A stretch of 64,000 bases of DNA from Enterococcus mundtii (GTDB lineage: Bacteria; Bacillota; Bacilli; Lactobacillales; Enterococcaceae), in NCBI RefSeq assembly GCF_013394305.1, contig NZ_AP019810.1, positions 3,048,344 to 3,112,343 of the forward strand, given 5' to 3'. A model generated the notes under the pieces. The model was not told the origin of the DNA. It made no database searches and worked only from the letters and a program-made list of their open reading frames with translations. This document shows positions 19,494 through 30,470 of this stretch, piece by piece. A program made the position numbers and the translations under genes. The stretch's first letter is position 1; each line of letters begins with the position of its first letter.

Positions 19494-21518
19494 ATGAAGA
19501 TACCTATTGAACAACATCGAGAAAAAATCGGTCAATTCAACAACAAATCACAGAAATATATGACGGAAGATAACCTAAAAAGAAATCTAAGCTCACTTGC
19601 AGACAGCTTTGGGCATTATCCTGTCGGTAGAGGAGTCTGGTCGCCGACAGGAATATTGTACTTATTAAGTGTTGGTCAAAATCTTCGGATATCGGAAGCA
19701 AATCTACCGAATCGACAGCGTGCAGTACAAGAAACGACTGCTGCATTTGAAGTGGATACATTTGTAGAAGCACGACAACAAGGGAATGAGACCTCTTTAC
19801 ATTCTTTAGTGTCAAGTTCTACTGCGGCTCCCCAGCGATTTACTCCATTTACGCCGAATCATTCGTCTATACCTACCAATTCGACGATTGAGGTTGCACT
19901 GCCTTCGAATTCGCTCATTTATTTAGTAGAGAAGGCTCATCAGTGGAGCATAGGACTGCACAAAATGGCGCATCGAATTGCGCAAGTCGAAAATTGCACG
20001 ACTACGAGCGAGATCTTTCACCAAAACCCTCTTGGACTTTGGAATGGCGCCAATCATACACAAGCTCATTTTAAAACTATTTGTCAGACAGCTATTACAA
20101 AATCACAAACAACCAATGAAGAACGAAAAAGTATGCCTGCGAGTATTCAAAAATTTTCTTTTAAAAAGCAAACAATAGAGAAGACAACACACAGATTCAC
20201 TGCCGAAGAGGAAGCCAAAAAAATGAAAACGGTATTTGAATCAACGGTGGAAGAATTCTATCAAACAAAAAATAGAAGAACGACAGAAAAAACAAAAAAG
20301 CATGGAACTCCTATTCCTGAAGCGCCAATCGTTGATGCTTTTTGGGGAGAACTGACCGAGCTCTTTACGACATTTTTCGGTAAACCTGAAAATGCTACAT
20401 ATACCGAGCAACCAGCAGACACGAATGGATACTCAGTGATGGATCATTTGGTTGAGTGGCTGACCCAGACGTTCTCAGTCAATCATTCGTCCTATGATAC
20501 GGTGGATAGCAAAATAAATCAGAATTCGAATATTCCTCTAGCGTCAGTTTTACCTGATCAATCCCAGACACAAGCTTCAATGGCCGAGCCAGCTGTAAAG
20601 GAAGTGGTGGCAGAAGCGATATCACCTTTATGGGAACTCACGAACAAATTGGCGGAAAAACTTGTCAAAGGTTGAAGCGATCCCAGAGGCATATGCGTTT
20701 ATGATGAGTCATGATCCGGAGTGTCGAATCATATTTATTGCTGATATGAATCATATTGATCCAGATTATATGCCAAAACTACAGATATCTGTAGATCCAA
20801 AGGAAACTCTTATCCATGAAACAACACATATCGTGTCCATGACATACGACGTTATTTCTAGCTATCCGTATATGGTGTCAGGATATTCGAAATCTGGAGC
20901 AGATGTTCGCAACCAATATTTCAGAAGGTATCCAGGTTTTTTCAAAACGGAGGAGTTTACTCGCTTTGTTGATCAGTTAGCAGATTACCAGAACTCTCCG
21001 ATGTTATCAGAAGAAGCGGTTATACTTGCAGAAAAAACTGACGCGATGATGAGTATGAATATTCAAAGTCTTGATGCAGAAACCCTAACGATAATTATTA
21101 GAGATATTGCATTAGGAAATCCTTTCAATAAACGTCCAATCAATCAACGACCAAAACTCTTTAAACGAGACCTCAGCAATCAACAGAACAAACCAAAAGT
21201 AAATGGTGAAATGCTAGTCTCTCTTGTATTAATGAATTCAGGACAGTTCAATATAGCTGAAAGAAATCTAGAATTGGGAGTTACAAAAAAACAATAGTCC
21301 AGACTACTGCAAGTCCCTTGCCAACCAGTACGTCTAATAAAGAGAATACCAATCAGCAAGGCTCTGGACAAGATAAGGCGAAACAAAGTAAAAAGAATCA
21401 AAAAAAGCCGCGAATAAATAAACTGGTTGGATTTAGCACGAAAATCAGTGGGTTTGTGAATGAAGGACAAGTAAACACCACAGCCAAAAAAAAGAGCGAC
21501 TTAAATCTTCAAAAGTAA
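19494..21518 (+). pseudogene. Decayed, internally deleted paralogue of the giant zincin toxin
   Basis: Three fragments line up with the 2412-residue neighbour. 19494-20675 (393 codons) matches its N terminus: the GQFNN motif, the hydrophobic segment, FEVDTFVEA (FEADTFVEV in the neighbour) and the Cys pair. 20662-21297, in another frame, matches its C-terminal protease domain, with HETTH for HETSH, SMTYD and DAE, joined about 1690 residues further on in the neighbour's numbering. 21318-21518 returns to the first frame and matches the tail (NKLVG). So the gene lost its middle and has two frame breaks. The second break is at an A7 tract (21285-21291): an eighth A would restore a fused frame into the tail. 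The position matching the neighbour's ATG reads ATA (19500-19502, followed by CCT ATT GAA as in M-P-I-D); the ATG at 19494 sits only 1 base from the AGGAG site. Confidence 0.85.
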
Positions 21519-21627
21519 TGAGACTAGTAAAAGTTATACACTTTTTGTTCAGCAATTTAATGTGGAGCAACGATCCAAGAATAAATGATCAATACCTACG
21601 GAGGTCGGGACAACAGCGTGTCATCTC

Positions 21628-21705
21628 GATAAATAAGGCGTCATCCACGAAAATGGTTCTTCAACTTTTTGTGGATGACGCCTTATTTATCGCAGAGTTT
21701 TTTTT
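21628..21705 (+). terminator. Long perfect-stem terminator closing the toxin locus
   Basis: Bases 21628-21648 and 21671-21691 form a perfect 21-bp stem (GATAAATAAGGCG... with ...CGCCTTATTTATC). The loop side can add A-T pairs, and eight T residues follow at 21698-21705. It is unusually long for a terminator. Confidence 0.8.
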
Positions 21706-21838
21706 CGCCGTTTATATGGGGTGGACGAATGGCCAGACCTTTTTTACTTTTCTCTCATTTAAGCAATATATATTTTACATTTAGTAAGATATAGTTTACA
21801 ATCAGGATGACTGAGAAGAATGGAGGTTAACCATCAAG

Positions 21839-22048
21839 TTGAAAAACATCCGAATGAAACTCGCGCGTTTAGCAAATGATTTAAGCCAAGAAGAATTGGC
21901 CCAACGTGTAGGAGTGACAAGGCAAACGATTGGATTGATTGAAGCAGGGAAGTATAATCCCACACTCAAGTTGTGTCAGGCCATCTGCCATGAATTAAAT
22001 CAAACATTAGATGATCTATTTTGGGAGGATAAAGATGAAAAAGAATAA
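21839..22048 (+). CDS. XRE family transcriptional regulator
   Basis: 69-residue Cro/CI-type helix-turn-helix protein. The HTH is clear: LSQEELAQRVGVTRQTIGLIE at about 16-36. It starts at TTG 21839 (GGAGG 11 bases ahead), or possibly at the ATG at 21854. The stop overlaps the start of the next membrane-protein gene. This compact regulator plus a small multi-pass protein is a common Firmicute pair in which the membrane protein may control the regulator; the partner relation here is inferred only from the overlap. Confidence 0.85.
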   Translation: MKNIRMKLARLANDLSQEELAQRVGVTRQTIGLIEAGKYNPTLKLCQAICHELNQTLDDLFWEDKDEKE

Positions 22049-22526
22049 ACTTAAAGATGAACGTATCGTACAGGTCAATAATCAAATACAAAGTGAAGCC
22101 TTTTTGTTATTATTGGTATTATTAGGGACTTCGATCTTTGTAAAAAGTTATTTGTTGGAGCAACCAGTTTCTGAAGTGTTTACCGAATTATTGTTGCTAG
22201 GAGTAGCGTTCATCTATTTATTGATCCGTGGCTCACTGATTGGTCACGAGCTTATCGATCAATCCAAACATGCAAAGAAATTACGAGTGTTAGCAGTCAT
22301 TGTTGGAAGTGTATTCGTTTCTGCAGTTACTGGGGTGAGAAATTATAGCTTATATCATGAGTTATACACTGGTTATTTCGATCCTCATTTTTTAGCGATT
22401 TTAGGGATTACATTTATATCTTCGGCTTTATTTATGTCTGCCTTAGTGTTTTTGGTTTCTTCTGTCAATCGATTTGGGCAGAAAAGACTGGAAAGTAAAT
22501 TAGAGGATGAAAATGAGGAAAAATGA
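22035..22526 (+). CDS. Four-helix membrane protein paired with the XRE regulator
   Basis: 163 residues from the ATG at 22035, preceded by GGGAGG, overlapping the regulator gene by 14 bases. Four predicted membrane segments (about 22-40, 48-66, 84-103, 117-141) and a charged C-terminal tail ending in DENEEK. It resembles small DUF6773-type membrane proteins found beside XRE regulators, but I cannot confirm the family. Function unknown; translational overlap argues for a joint role. Confidence 0.65.
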   Translation: MKKNKLKDERIVQVNNQIQSEAFLLLLVLLGTSIFVKSYLLEQPVSEVFTELLLLGVAFIYLLIRGSLIGHELIDQSKHAKKLRVLAVIVGSVFVSAVTGVRNYSLYHELYTGYFDPHFLAILGITFISSALFMSALVFLVSSVNRFGQKRLESKLEDENEEK

Positions 22527-22622
22527 TTGCTGAAAAAGATGATATAAGGATCGATCCATTAGGGATAACAGAGATTCCGCTTGTGTTTTGATAGAGACTA
22601 ACGCATAATAGGAGGAGCGAAA

Positions 22623-23006
22623 ATGGAAGTGAATGTTACTAGAGATACGGGATTTTACGGAATGGGTAGTCCAATCACATTACGGGTGGATGATCGGAAA
22701 ATCAGTTTGGGGCAAAACCAATCTGTTACTCTAGATGTAGACACCCCGTTTCAGATGCAAGTCACCTTTTTTTGGCTCAAAAGTCCAGTCTATACGATAA
22801 CAGAACCAACTAAAAACTATCGGATTACGATGAATTTATTGCTATTACAGTTATATCCCGTACTTTTCTTATTTACAGGGATCAGTGCTGTTGCTATTCA
22901 AAGTATCCTTTATAGTTTACTGATCGTCGTCGTAATGATTGGTTTCTTTCTATTTATAAAAAATAAAGCATATGTCATCAAGGAGGCTAGTGATGAAGAA
23001 TTCTGA
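22623..23006 (+). CDS. Small membrane protein, function unknown
   Basis: 127 residues with a soluble N-terminal half rich in beta-type residues (about 1-70: ITLRVDDRKISLGQNQSVTLDVD) and two membrane helices (about 74-92 and 94-112). The ATG follows AGGAGG. Its last codons overlap the start region of the CBS gene by 14 bases. No family recognised; the beta half loosely recalls PEGA-like or carboxypeptidase-regulatory domains. Confidence 0.6.
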   Translation: MEVNVTRDTGFYGMGSPITLRVDDRKISLGQNQSVTLDVDTPFQMQVTFFWLKSPVYTITEPTKNYRITMNLLLLQLYPVLFLFTGISAVAIQSILYSLLIVVVMIGFFLFIKNKAYVIKEASDEEF

Positions 23007-23691
23007 TCTTTTTTTGAGTAGCTTTAATCGGATCGAAAAATGGATGCAAGAAGAGATGGGGAATCCACGAAATATGGGGTTCACTGAACTCGTTCGTCGT
23101 TTAGCACAAAAGCAACACCAAAGTATTAAAAAATATGAGGATGACTTACTACAGTTGGCTCAATTACGTAATGCGATCGTGCATGATCGGATCGCCGTCG
23201 ATTTTATTATCGCTGAACCTAATGAATGGGCGACGAAGCGTATCCAAAGAATCGAGCAAGAACTGATTCGTCCAGAAACAGTGTTACCGCGTTTCGCAAA
23301 GCATGTAACTGGGTTTGAATGGGACATCCCATTACCTAGTTTGTTGGAGACTGTTGCTCAAAAGCGTTATTCTCAGTTCCCGCTTTATCATAAAGGAACA
23401 TTCAAAGGATTAGTGACGTTGCGGATGTTAGGTTTTTGGTTAGCCAAAGAAAGTCATCATGGTGTGATCGATCTTCAAGGAAAAATAGCTGCCGATCTGA
23501 TCACTCAAGATGGTAAGTACACCAATTATCATTTTGTATCCGCTCAGACAACGATTGCTGAAGTAGAAAAAATGTTTGGCGAGCAGGGTACGCTTGAGGC
23601 TGTGTTGATCACCAAAAACGGCGACCCTAACGGAAATTTATTAGGGATCATCAGACCAAGAGATATTTATCATGAAGTAGAAAAGGAATGA
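22993..23691 (+). CDS. CBS-domain protein
   Basis: 232 residues from the ATG at 22993 (AAGGAGG upstream), better than the GTG-type start 21 bases earlier, which lies ahead of that ribosome site. The N-terminal helical part (about 1-80) has RNAIVHDRI, recalling HEPN-like or DUF4145-type folds. Two CBS motifs follow, about 105-150 (QFPLYHKGTFKGLVTLRML) and 175-228 (AVLITKNG...GIIRPRDIY). CBS pairs usually bind adenine nucleotides. It sits 4 bases before lspA, so probably cotranscribed. Confidence 0.7.
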   Translation: MKNSDLFLSSFNRIEKWMQEEMGNPRNMGFTELVRRLAQKQHQSIKKYEDDLLQLAQLRNAIVHDRIAVDFIIAEPNEWATKRIQRIEQELIRPETVLPRFAKHVTGFEWDIPLPSLLETVAQKRYSQFPLYHKGTFKGLVTLRMLGFWLAKESHHGVIDLQGKIAADLITQDGKYTNYHFVSAQTTIAEVEKMFGEQGTLEAVLITKNGDPNGNLLGIIRPRDIYHEVEKE

Positions 23692-23695
23692 TTGT

Positions 23696-24160
23696 TTGTT
23701 AGCGATATATTGGATTATAAGTGCGTTGATCATCGGCTTAGATCAATGGGTAAAATGGTTGATCGTCGATAACTTTGCTTTAGGAGAAACGAAATCAGTG
23801 ATTCCAGGGATCTTGTCCTTGAATCATATCCGTAATTTCGGAGCAGCTTGGAGTTTACTAGAAGGAAAAATGTGGTTTTTTACTGTCGTGACGATCATTG
23901 CAGTTGTAGTGATCTTGACGTTGATGATCAAAAATCGTAGCAACGGAAATCGTTGGTTCATGATCGGTCTGACATTGATTCTAGCTGGAGCAATCGGTAA
24001 CTTTATCGATCGTGTCCGTTTAGGGTATGTGATCGATATGTTCCAAACTGATTTCGTGAATTTCCCGATTTTTAATGTGGCAGACATTTCTCTAGTGATC
24101 GGTGTGATCTGCGTATTGATTTATATTATTTTAGATGAAAAGGAACAACGAAAAAAATGA
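23696..24160 (+). CDS. lspA: Lipoprotein signal peptidase
   Basis: Membrane aspartyl protease (SPase II) that removes signal peptides from prolipoproteins. 154 residues, four membrane helices, starting at TTG 23696. Conserved blocks are present: IIGLDQWVKW, NFGAAWSLL, IGNFIDRV (catalytic Asp) and FNVADISLVIG (catalytic Asp). It overlaps rluD by 4 bases, the usual lspA-rluD order in Firmicutes. Confidence 0.95.
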   Translation: MLAIYWIISALIIGLDQWVKWLIVDNFALGETKSVIPGILSLNHIRNFGAAWSLLEGKMWFFTVVTIIAVVVILTLMIKNRSNGNRWFMIGLTLILAGAIGNFIDRVRLGYVIDMFQTDFVNFPIFNVADISLVIGVICVLIYIILDEKEQRKK

Positions 24161-25068
24161 CACAATTAAAAGCAACTATCAAAGAAGAAAAAGGACGGAT
24201 CGATAAAGTTCTGACAGCATTATTTGCGGATCATAGTCGTTCACAAGTTCAACAATGGTTGAAAGACGGTGCCGTTTCCGTAAATGGGGAACCAGTAAAA
24301 GCGAATTACAAAGTAAAATCGGCTGATGCAATCGTCGTGGAAGTACCAGAGCCTGAAGAACTTGAGATCGTAGCAGAAGACTTACCAATAGAAATCGTCT
24401 ATGAAGATGACGACGTAGCTGTGGTCAATAAACCACAAGGCATGGTCGTTCATCCTTCTGCTGGTCATGCCCAAGGAACACTAGTCAATGCGTTGATGTA
24501 CCATATGAAAAATCTATCATCGATCAATGGCGTGATCCGTCCAGGGATCGTCCATCGAATCGATAAAGACACGTCTGGATTATTGATGATCGCCAAAAAT
24601 GATCAAGCCCATGAAGCGTTGGCGCAGCAATTGAAAGATAAAACTTCCCTAAGAAAATATATTGCTTTAGTCCATGGCGTTATTCCTCATGAAAAAGGGA
24701 CGATCAATGCACCTATCGGGCGCTCAAAAGTCGATCGAAAAATGCAAGCGATCCGCGAAGATGGAAAACCAGCTGTGACGCATTTTACTGTACTAGAACG
24801 TTTTGAGAATTTCACTTTAGTAGAGTTACAATTAGAAACAGGGCGTACGCATCAGATCCGTGTGCATATGAAGTATATTGGTTATCCTTTAGCAGGTGAT
24901 CCCGTATATGGACCAAAGAAAACCCTCAAAGGCAATGGCCAATTTTTACATGCTAAATTATTAGGTTTCACTCATCCTCAAACGAATGAACGAATGACCT
25001 TTGAGGCACCATTGCCAGAAGTTTTTGAAAAAACTTTAGAGAAGTTGAGAAAAGATATTGCTTTTTAA
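24157..25068 (+). CDS. rluD: Ribosomal large subunit pseudouridine synthase, RluD type
   Basis: 303 residues. An N-terminal S4 RNA-binding domain (about 13-60, RSQVQQWLKDGAVSVNG) is followed by the synthase domain with the catalytic HRIDKDTSGLLMIAK block (Asp of RIDKDTSG) and the late GRTHQIRVH motif. It isomerises uridines of 23S rRNA. Bacterial RluC/RluD relatives such as Bacillus YlyB look alike, so the exact target is uncertain. It sits immediately upstream of the pyr leader, a common arrangement in Gram-positives. Confidence 0.88.
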   Translation: MTQLKATIKEEKGRIDKVLTALFADHSRSQVQQWLKDGAVSVNGEPVKANYKVKSADAIVVEVPEPEELEIVAEDLPIEIVYEDDDVAVVNKPQGMVVHPSAGHAQGTLVNALMYHMKNLSSINGVIRPGIVHRIDKDTSGLLMIAKNDQAHEALAQQLKDKTSLRKYIALVHGVIPHEKGTINAPIGRSKVDRKMQAIREDGKPAVTHFTVLERFENFTLVELQLETGRTHQIRVHMKYIGYPLAGDPVYGPKKTLKGNGQFLHAKLLGFTHPQTNERMTFEAPLPEVFEKTLEKLRKDIAF

Positions 25069-25129
25069 AGTACTTAACGGTATAGTAATAAACAATAAAA
25101 GAAAAACTTAATAGCAGTCCTTTAAGTTT

Positions 25130-25848
<719 letters not shown>

Positions 25849-25862
25849 AGGAGTAAGGCAAG

Positions 25863-27146
25863 ATGGCAGAAGAAAAAAAGTTCCACAACGATAGTGTGGT
25901 ATTAGACATCCATGATCGACCAACCATTGGACACTGGGTGGGTTTAAGTTTACAGCATTTATTCACGATGTTCGGTGCAACTGTCTTAGTACCGATCTTA
26001 GTCGGAATCGACCCTGGTATTGCCTTGGTCAGTTCAGGATTAGGAACGATCGTTTACTTGATTACAACAAAAGGGAAGATTCCAGCATATCTAGGCAGTA
26101 GCTTTGCGTTCATCGCCGCTATGCAGATGTTGATGAAAACCGACGGCTTCCCGGCGATCGCACAAGGCGCGATGACAACAGCACTTGTCTATCTGATCGT
26201 TGCGTTGATCATCAAGAAAATCGGTTCGGCTTGGTTAGACAAAATCTTGCCACCGATCGTGGTTGGCCCAGTCATCATGGTCATCGGTTTAGGTTTAGCT
26301 GCCAACGCAGCAAACAACGCGATGTTCAATCAAGACCATTACGATTTCAAATATCTATCAGTTGCGTTGATCACTTTAGGATTGACGATTTTCTTCAATA
26401 TGTTCTTACGCGGGTTTCTAGGATTATTACCGATCTTGCTTGGCATCATCTCTGGTTACATCGTGGCTTTGCTTTTCGGGATCGTTGACACCCAACCAAT
26501 CATCGATGCGCCATGGTTCGCGCTGCCTAACTTTGAGATTCCATTTGTGCAATATCAACCGAAGTTATATATAGGGGCAATCACTACGATGGCACCGATC
26601 GCCTTTGTCACAATGACCGAACACATCGGCCATTTGATGGTCTTGAACAAATTGACCAAACGAAATTTCTTTGAAGATCCAGGCTTACACCGTACATTGA
26701 CAGGAGATGGCTTGGCTCAATTAGTGGCAGCTTTTGTTGGTGGGCCGCCAGTGACAAGTTATGGTGAAAATATCGGCGTCTTGGCAATCACTCGCGTACA
26801 CAGCGTGTTCGTGATCGGAGGCGCAGCGGTCTTCGCAGTGATCCTTGGCTTCATTGGCAAACTAAGTGCTTTGATATTAAGTATTCCTGGCCCAGTCATT
26901 TCAGGTATCAGTTTCATCCTATTCGGAGTGATTGCGGCAAGTGGGATGAAAATCTTAGTCGAAAACAAAATCGATTTTGATAAAAAGAAAAATCTATTGA
27001 TTGCTTCAGTCATCTTAGTCGTAGGTATCGGGGGATTAGTCCTAGAAGTCGGGACATTCACTTTATCTGCCATGGCACTAGCAACAGTTTTAGGAATCAT
27101 TTTAAATCTTATCTTACCAGAAACTTCACGCAGCGAAGAAAATTAA
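25863..27146 (+). CDS. pyrP: Uracil permease
   Basis: 427-residue NCS2-family proton symporter bringing uracil into the cell. Family features seen: the LQHLFTMFGATVLVP opening helix, IPAYLGSSFAFIAAM, the MTEHIGH motif and the VGGPPVTSYGENIG substrate region. About 12-14 membrane segments. In the operon between pyrR and pyrB, so controlled by the PyrR attenuator. Confidence 0.94.
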   Translation: MAEEKKFHNDSVVLDIHDRPTIGHWVGLSLQHLFTMFGATVLVPILVGIDPGIALVSSGLGTIVYLITTKGKIPAYLGSSFAFIAAMQMLMKTDGFPAIAQGAMTTALVYLIVALIIKKIGSAWLDKILPPIVVGPVIMVIGLGLAANAANNAMFNQDHYDFKYLSVALITLGLTIFFNMFLRGFLGLLPILLGIISGYIVALLFGIVDTQPIIDAPWFALPNFEIPFVQYQPKLYIGAITTMAPIAFVTMTEHIGHLMVLNKLTKRNFFEDPGLHRTLTGDGLAQLVAAFVGGPPVTSYGENIGVLAITRVHSVFVIGGAAVFAVILGFIGKLSALILSIPGPVISGISFILFGVIAASGMKILVENKIDFDKKKNLLIASVILVVGIGGLVLEVGTFTLSAMALATVLGIILNLILPETSRSEEN

Positions 27147-27158
27147 GGAGGACATCGC

Positions 27159-28085
27159 ATGATCATCAAATCAGAACGCATCAGTTTAAAACACTTATTA
27201 ACGGTAGAAGCATTAACAGACCAAGAAGTAATGGGGTTGATCCGACGAGGACAAGAGTTCAAACAGGGCGCAACTTGGTCACCACAAAAATCCCAATATT
27301 TTGCAACGAACTTGTTCTTTGAAAACAGTACACGAACGCATAAAAGTTTTGATGTAGCAGAAAAGAAACTTGGTCTTGAAGTGATCGAATTTGAAGCAAG
27401 TACAAGTTCAGTTACAAAAGGTGAAACATTATACGATACCGTTCTAACGATGTCTGCACTTGGGGTGGATGTAGCTGTTATCCGTCATGGAGATGAAAAC
27501 TACTATGACGAATTGATCCAAAGTAAAACGATCCAATGCTCGATCATCAATGGCGGTGACGGTAGCGGGCAACATCCAACGCAGTGCTTACTTGATTTGA
27601 TGACGATCTATGAAGAATTTGGCTATTTTGAAGGCTTGAAAGTGGCGATCGTCGGAGATATCACACATTCTCGTGTCGCAAAATCGAATATGCAGATGTT
27701 GAAACGTCTTGGCGCACAGGTTTTCTTCTCAGGTCCAAGAGAATGGTATGACGATGAATTTGAAGTTTACGGTCATTACTTACCACTAGATGACTTGCTG
27801 GATCAAGTCGATGTCATGATGATGTTACGTGTGCAACATGAACGCCACGATGGAAAAGAAAGTTTTTCAAAAGAAGGCTATCATCAAGAGTACGGCTTGA
27901 CAGTCGAACGCGCTAAAAAAATGCAAAAACATGCAATCATCATGCACCCGGCACCAGTCAATCGAGATGTCGAATTGGCGGATTCACTGGTTGAAGGGTT
28001 ACAGTCACGGATCATTCAGCAAATGAGCAATGGTGTATTTGTCAGAATGGCGATCTTAGAAGCTGTATTAAGTGGAAAAGCATAA
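27159..28085 (+). CDS. pyrB: Aspartate carbamoyltransferase catalytic subunit
   Basis: 308 residues. It condenses carbamoyl phosphate with aspartate, the first committed pyrimidine step. The carbamoyl-phosphate site [12 protein letters not shown] (STRT 57-60), the HPTQCLLD block and the [10 protein letters not shown] loop are present. AAGGAGG precedes the ATG. No regulatory pyrI follows, as is usual in Gram-positives. Confidence 0.96.
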   Translation: MIIKSERISLKHLLTVEALTDQEVMGLIRRGQEFKQGATWSPQKSQYFATNLFFENSTRTHKSFDVAEKKLGLEVIEFEASTSSVTKGETLYDTVLTMSALGVDVAVIRHGDENYYDELIQSKTIQCSIINGGDGSGQHPTQCLLDLMTIYEEFGYFEGLKVAIVGDITHSRVAKSNMQMLKRLGAQVFFSGPREWYDDEFEVYGHYLPLDDLLDQVDVMMMLRVQHERHDGKESFSKEGYHQEYGLTVERAKKMQKHAIIMHPAPVNRDVELADSLVEGLQSRIIQQMSNGVFVRMAILEAVLSGKA

Positions 28086-28105
28086 ACATAAGAGGAGGAA
28101 GAAAC

Positions 28106-29386
28106 ATGAAAACACTCATTAAAAACGGTCAAATCAATACAAAAAGAAATGAAACAACACCAGCAGAAATTTGGATCGAAGAAGGAAAGATCAAAGCAAT
28201 CGGTACAGGCTTTCCTGAGGCTGAATTTGATGAAGTGTTTGATGCACAAGGGCAGTTGATCACACCTGGATTAGTGGATGTCCATGTCCATCTGAGAGAG
28301 CCTGGCTTTACTTACAAGGAAACGATCGAAGCTGGCACGAAAGCAGCTGCTCGAGGTGGGTTCACCACTGTTTGTGCGATGCCAAATCTTGACCCAGTAC
28401 CTGATACAGCAGAAAAATTAAAACAAGTCTATGACATCATCAAACGTGATGCTGTCGTCAAAGTATTACAGTATGCACCGATCACTGAGAATCTTCGAAG
28501 TGAAGAACTGGTCGATCAAGAAGCATTGATCAATGAAGGCGCATTTGCTTTTACCAATGATGGTGTCGGCGTGCAAACAGCAGGCACGATGTACTTAGCG
28601 ATGAAAGAAGCTGCGAAAAACAATAAAGCACTCGTTGCTCACACAGAAGATGAATCATTATTATTTGGCGGTGTGATGCACGCAGGAGAAAAAGCAGAAG
28701 AGCTAGGGTTGCCAGGTATTTTGAGTGTGACTGAGTCTTCTCAAATTGCTCGTGATCTCCTATTAGCGGAAGCAACAGGCGTTCACTATCATGTCTGCCA
28801 TGTTTCAACAAAAGAAAGTGTGCGGGTGATCCGCGATGCGAAAAAAGCCGGGATTCACGTGACTGCAGAGGTTTCACCGCATCATCTGATCTTGATCGAT
28901 GAAGATATCCCAGAAGATTTTGGTTTTTGGAAAATGAATCCACCGTTGAGAGGCAAAGCCGATCGCGAGGCATTGATCGAAGGCTTGCTTGATGGCACGA
29001 TCGATTGTATTGCCACCGACCATGCCCCACACGGATTAGAAGAAAAAAGTCAAAGTTTCTTGCAATCACCTTTCGGGATCGTTGGAAGTGAAACAGCCTT
29101 CCAACTCGTGTATACACATTTTGTTGAAACAGGAAAATTCACACTAGAGCAAGTGATTGACTGGATGGCAGTCAAACCAGCAGCCATCTTTGGTTTGGAA
29201 GCTGGCACCTTGACGATCGGCGCATCAGCAGACTTGGCAGTTTACGATATTGCGCATTCTGCAGTAATCGATAAAAAAGATTTCTTATCAAAAGGCGAGA
29301 ACACACCTTTCGTCGGTTGGGAAATCAAAGGAGAAACATTGATGACATTTGTCAACGGAAAACTTGTTTGGCATAAGGGGGAATAA
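28106..29386 (+). CDS. pyrC: Dihydroorotase
   Basis: 426-residue class I dihydroorotase, which cyclises carbamoyl aspartate. Zinc ligands H60/H62 are in [10 protein letters not shown], later His residues in VCHVSTKES, and the final DHAPH block is intact. Strong AGGAGGAAG upstream. Ends 4 bases before carA. Confidence 0.96.
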   Translation: MKTLIKNGQINTKRNETTPAEIWIEEGKIKAIGTGFPEAEFDEVFDAQGQLITPGLVDVHVHLREPGFTYKETIEAGTKAAARGGFTTVCAMPNLDPVPDTAEKLKQVYDIIKRDAVVKVLQYAPITENLRSEELVDQEALINEGAFAFTNDGVGVQTAGTMYLAMKEAAKNNKALVAHTEDESLLFGGVMHAGEKAEELGLPGILSVTESSQIARDLLLAEATGVHYHVCHVSTKESVRVIRDAKKAGIHVTAEVSPHHLILIDEDIPEDFGFWKMNPPLRGKADREALIEGLLDGTIDCIATDHAPHGLEEKSQSFLQSPFGIVGSETAFQLVYTHFVETGKFTLEQVIDWMAVKPAAIFGLEAGTLTIGASADLAVYDIAHSAVIDKKDFLSKGENTPFVGWEIKGETLMTFVNGKLVWHKGE

Positions 29387-29390
29387 TTGG

Positions 29391-30470
29391 ATGGAACGGT
29401 TGCTGATTTTAGAAGATGGCACAGTATTTAAAGGGAAATCATTTGGTGCGACAGCCAATGTGTTTGGAGAAATCGTCTTTACGACAAGTATGACAGGATA
29501 TCAAGAAACGATCACAGACCAAAGTTTTAATGGACAGATCATTACATTTACGTACCCGATGGTAGGGAATTATGGCGTCAACCGTGATGATTATGAATCG
29601 ATTGCACCAACGTGTAAAGGTGTAGTGGTCAAAGAGCATGCACGTGTTGCGTCAAATTGGCGTAACCAAATGACATTAGACGAGTTCTTGAAACAAAAAG
29701 GAATCCCTGGTATCTCTGGCATCGATACACGGGCGTTGACACGAAAAATCCGTGAAGTTGGGACGATGAAAGCCAGTATTGTGGATGCAGGCGACACATT
29801 TGAACATGCGTTTGACCAACTAAAAGCAACCGTCTTGGCAACGAACCAAGTCCAACAAGTTTCAACCAATAAACCTTATCCTAGCCCAGGAACAGGAAGA
29901 AATGTGGCAGTCATTGATTTTGGATTGAAACATAGCATCTTACGTGAATTGAGTAAGCGTGACTGTAATTTAACAGTCTTACCGTACAATACGGATGCGG
30001 AAACGATCCTTTCATTATCGCCAGACGGCGTGATGCTGACGAATGGACCAGGGGATCCGAAAGATGTACCAGAAGCGATCGAGATGATCAAACAAATCCA
30101 AGGAAAAATCCCGATTTTCGGCATCTGCTTGGGGCATCAACTTTTTGCACTAGCAAATGGTGCAGATACGTACAAGATGAAATTTGGTCATCGTGGACTG
30201 AATCATCCTGTGCGTGAAGTTGCAACAGGAAGAATCGATTTTACGTCACAAAACCATGGCTATGCGGTAAATGAACAAACGATCGATCCGGAAAAATTAA
30301 TTGTCACTCATGTGGAAGTCAATGATGGCACAGTCGAAGGTGTCCGTCACCGTCGCTATCCTGCCTTCAGTGTGCAATTCCATCCAGATGCAGCACCTGG
30401 CCCACATGATGCACTACATTTATTTGATGAATTTATGGAAATGATGGACGCTGGAAAGGAGCAATTCTAA
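29391..30470 (+). CDS. carA: Carbamoyl-phosphate synthase small subunit
   Basis: Glutaminase subunit supplying ammonia to CarB. The ATG at 29391 follows AAGGGGGAATAATTGG, giving 359 residues; an upstream alternative at 29349 overlaps pyrC and is not supported. The triad is visible: C246 in GICLGHQ, and His/Glu-type context in [13 protein letters not shown]. The TAATG junction overlaps carB by one base, so the two subunits are translationally coupled. Confidence 0.96.
   Translation: MERLLILEDGTVFKGKSFGATANVFGEIVFTTSMTGYQETITDQSFNGQIITFTYPMVGNYGVNRDDYESIAPTCKGVVVKEHARVASNWRNQMTLDEFLKQKGIPGISGIDTRALTRKIREVGTMKASIVDAGDTFEHAFDQLKATVLATNQVQQVSTNKPYPSPGTGRNVAVIDFGLKHSILRELSKRDCNLTVLPYNTDAETILSLSPDGVMLTNGPGDPKDVPEAIEMIKQIQGKIPIFGICLGHQLFALANGADTYKMKFGHRGLNHPVREVATGRIDFTSQNHGYAVNEQTIDPEKLIVTHVEVNDGTVEGVRHRRYPAFSVQFHPDAAPGPHDALHLFDEFMEMMDAGKEQF

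Noticed and set aside
28551-29117. 188-codon minus-strand frame inside pyrC
   Set aside because: Antisense shadow of a well-supported gene; no family features.
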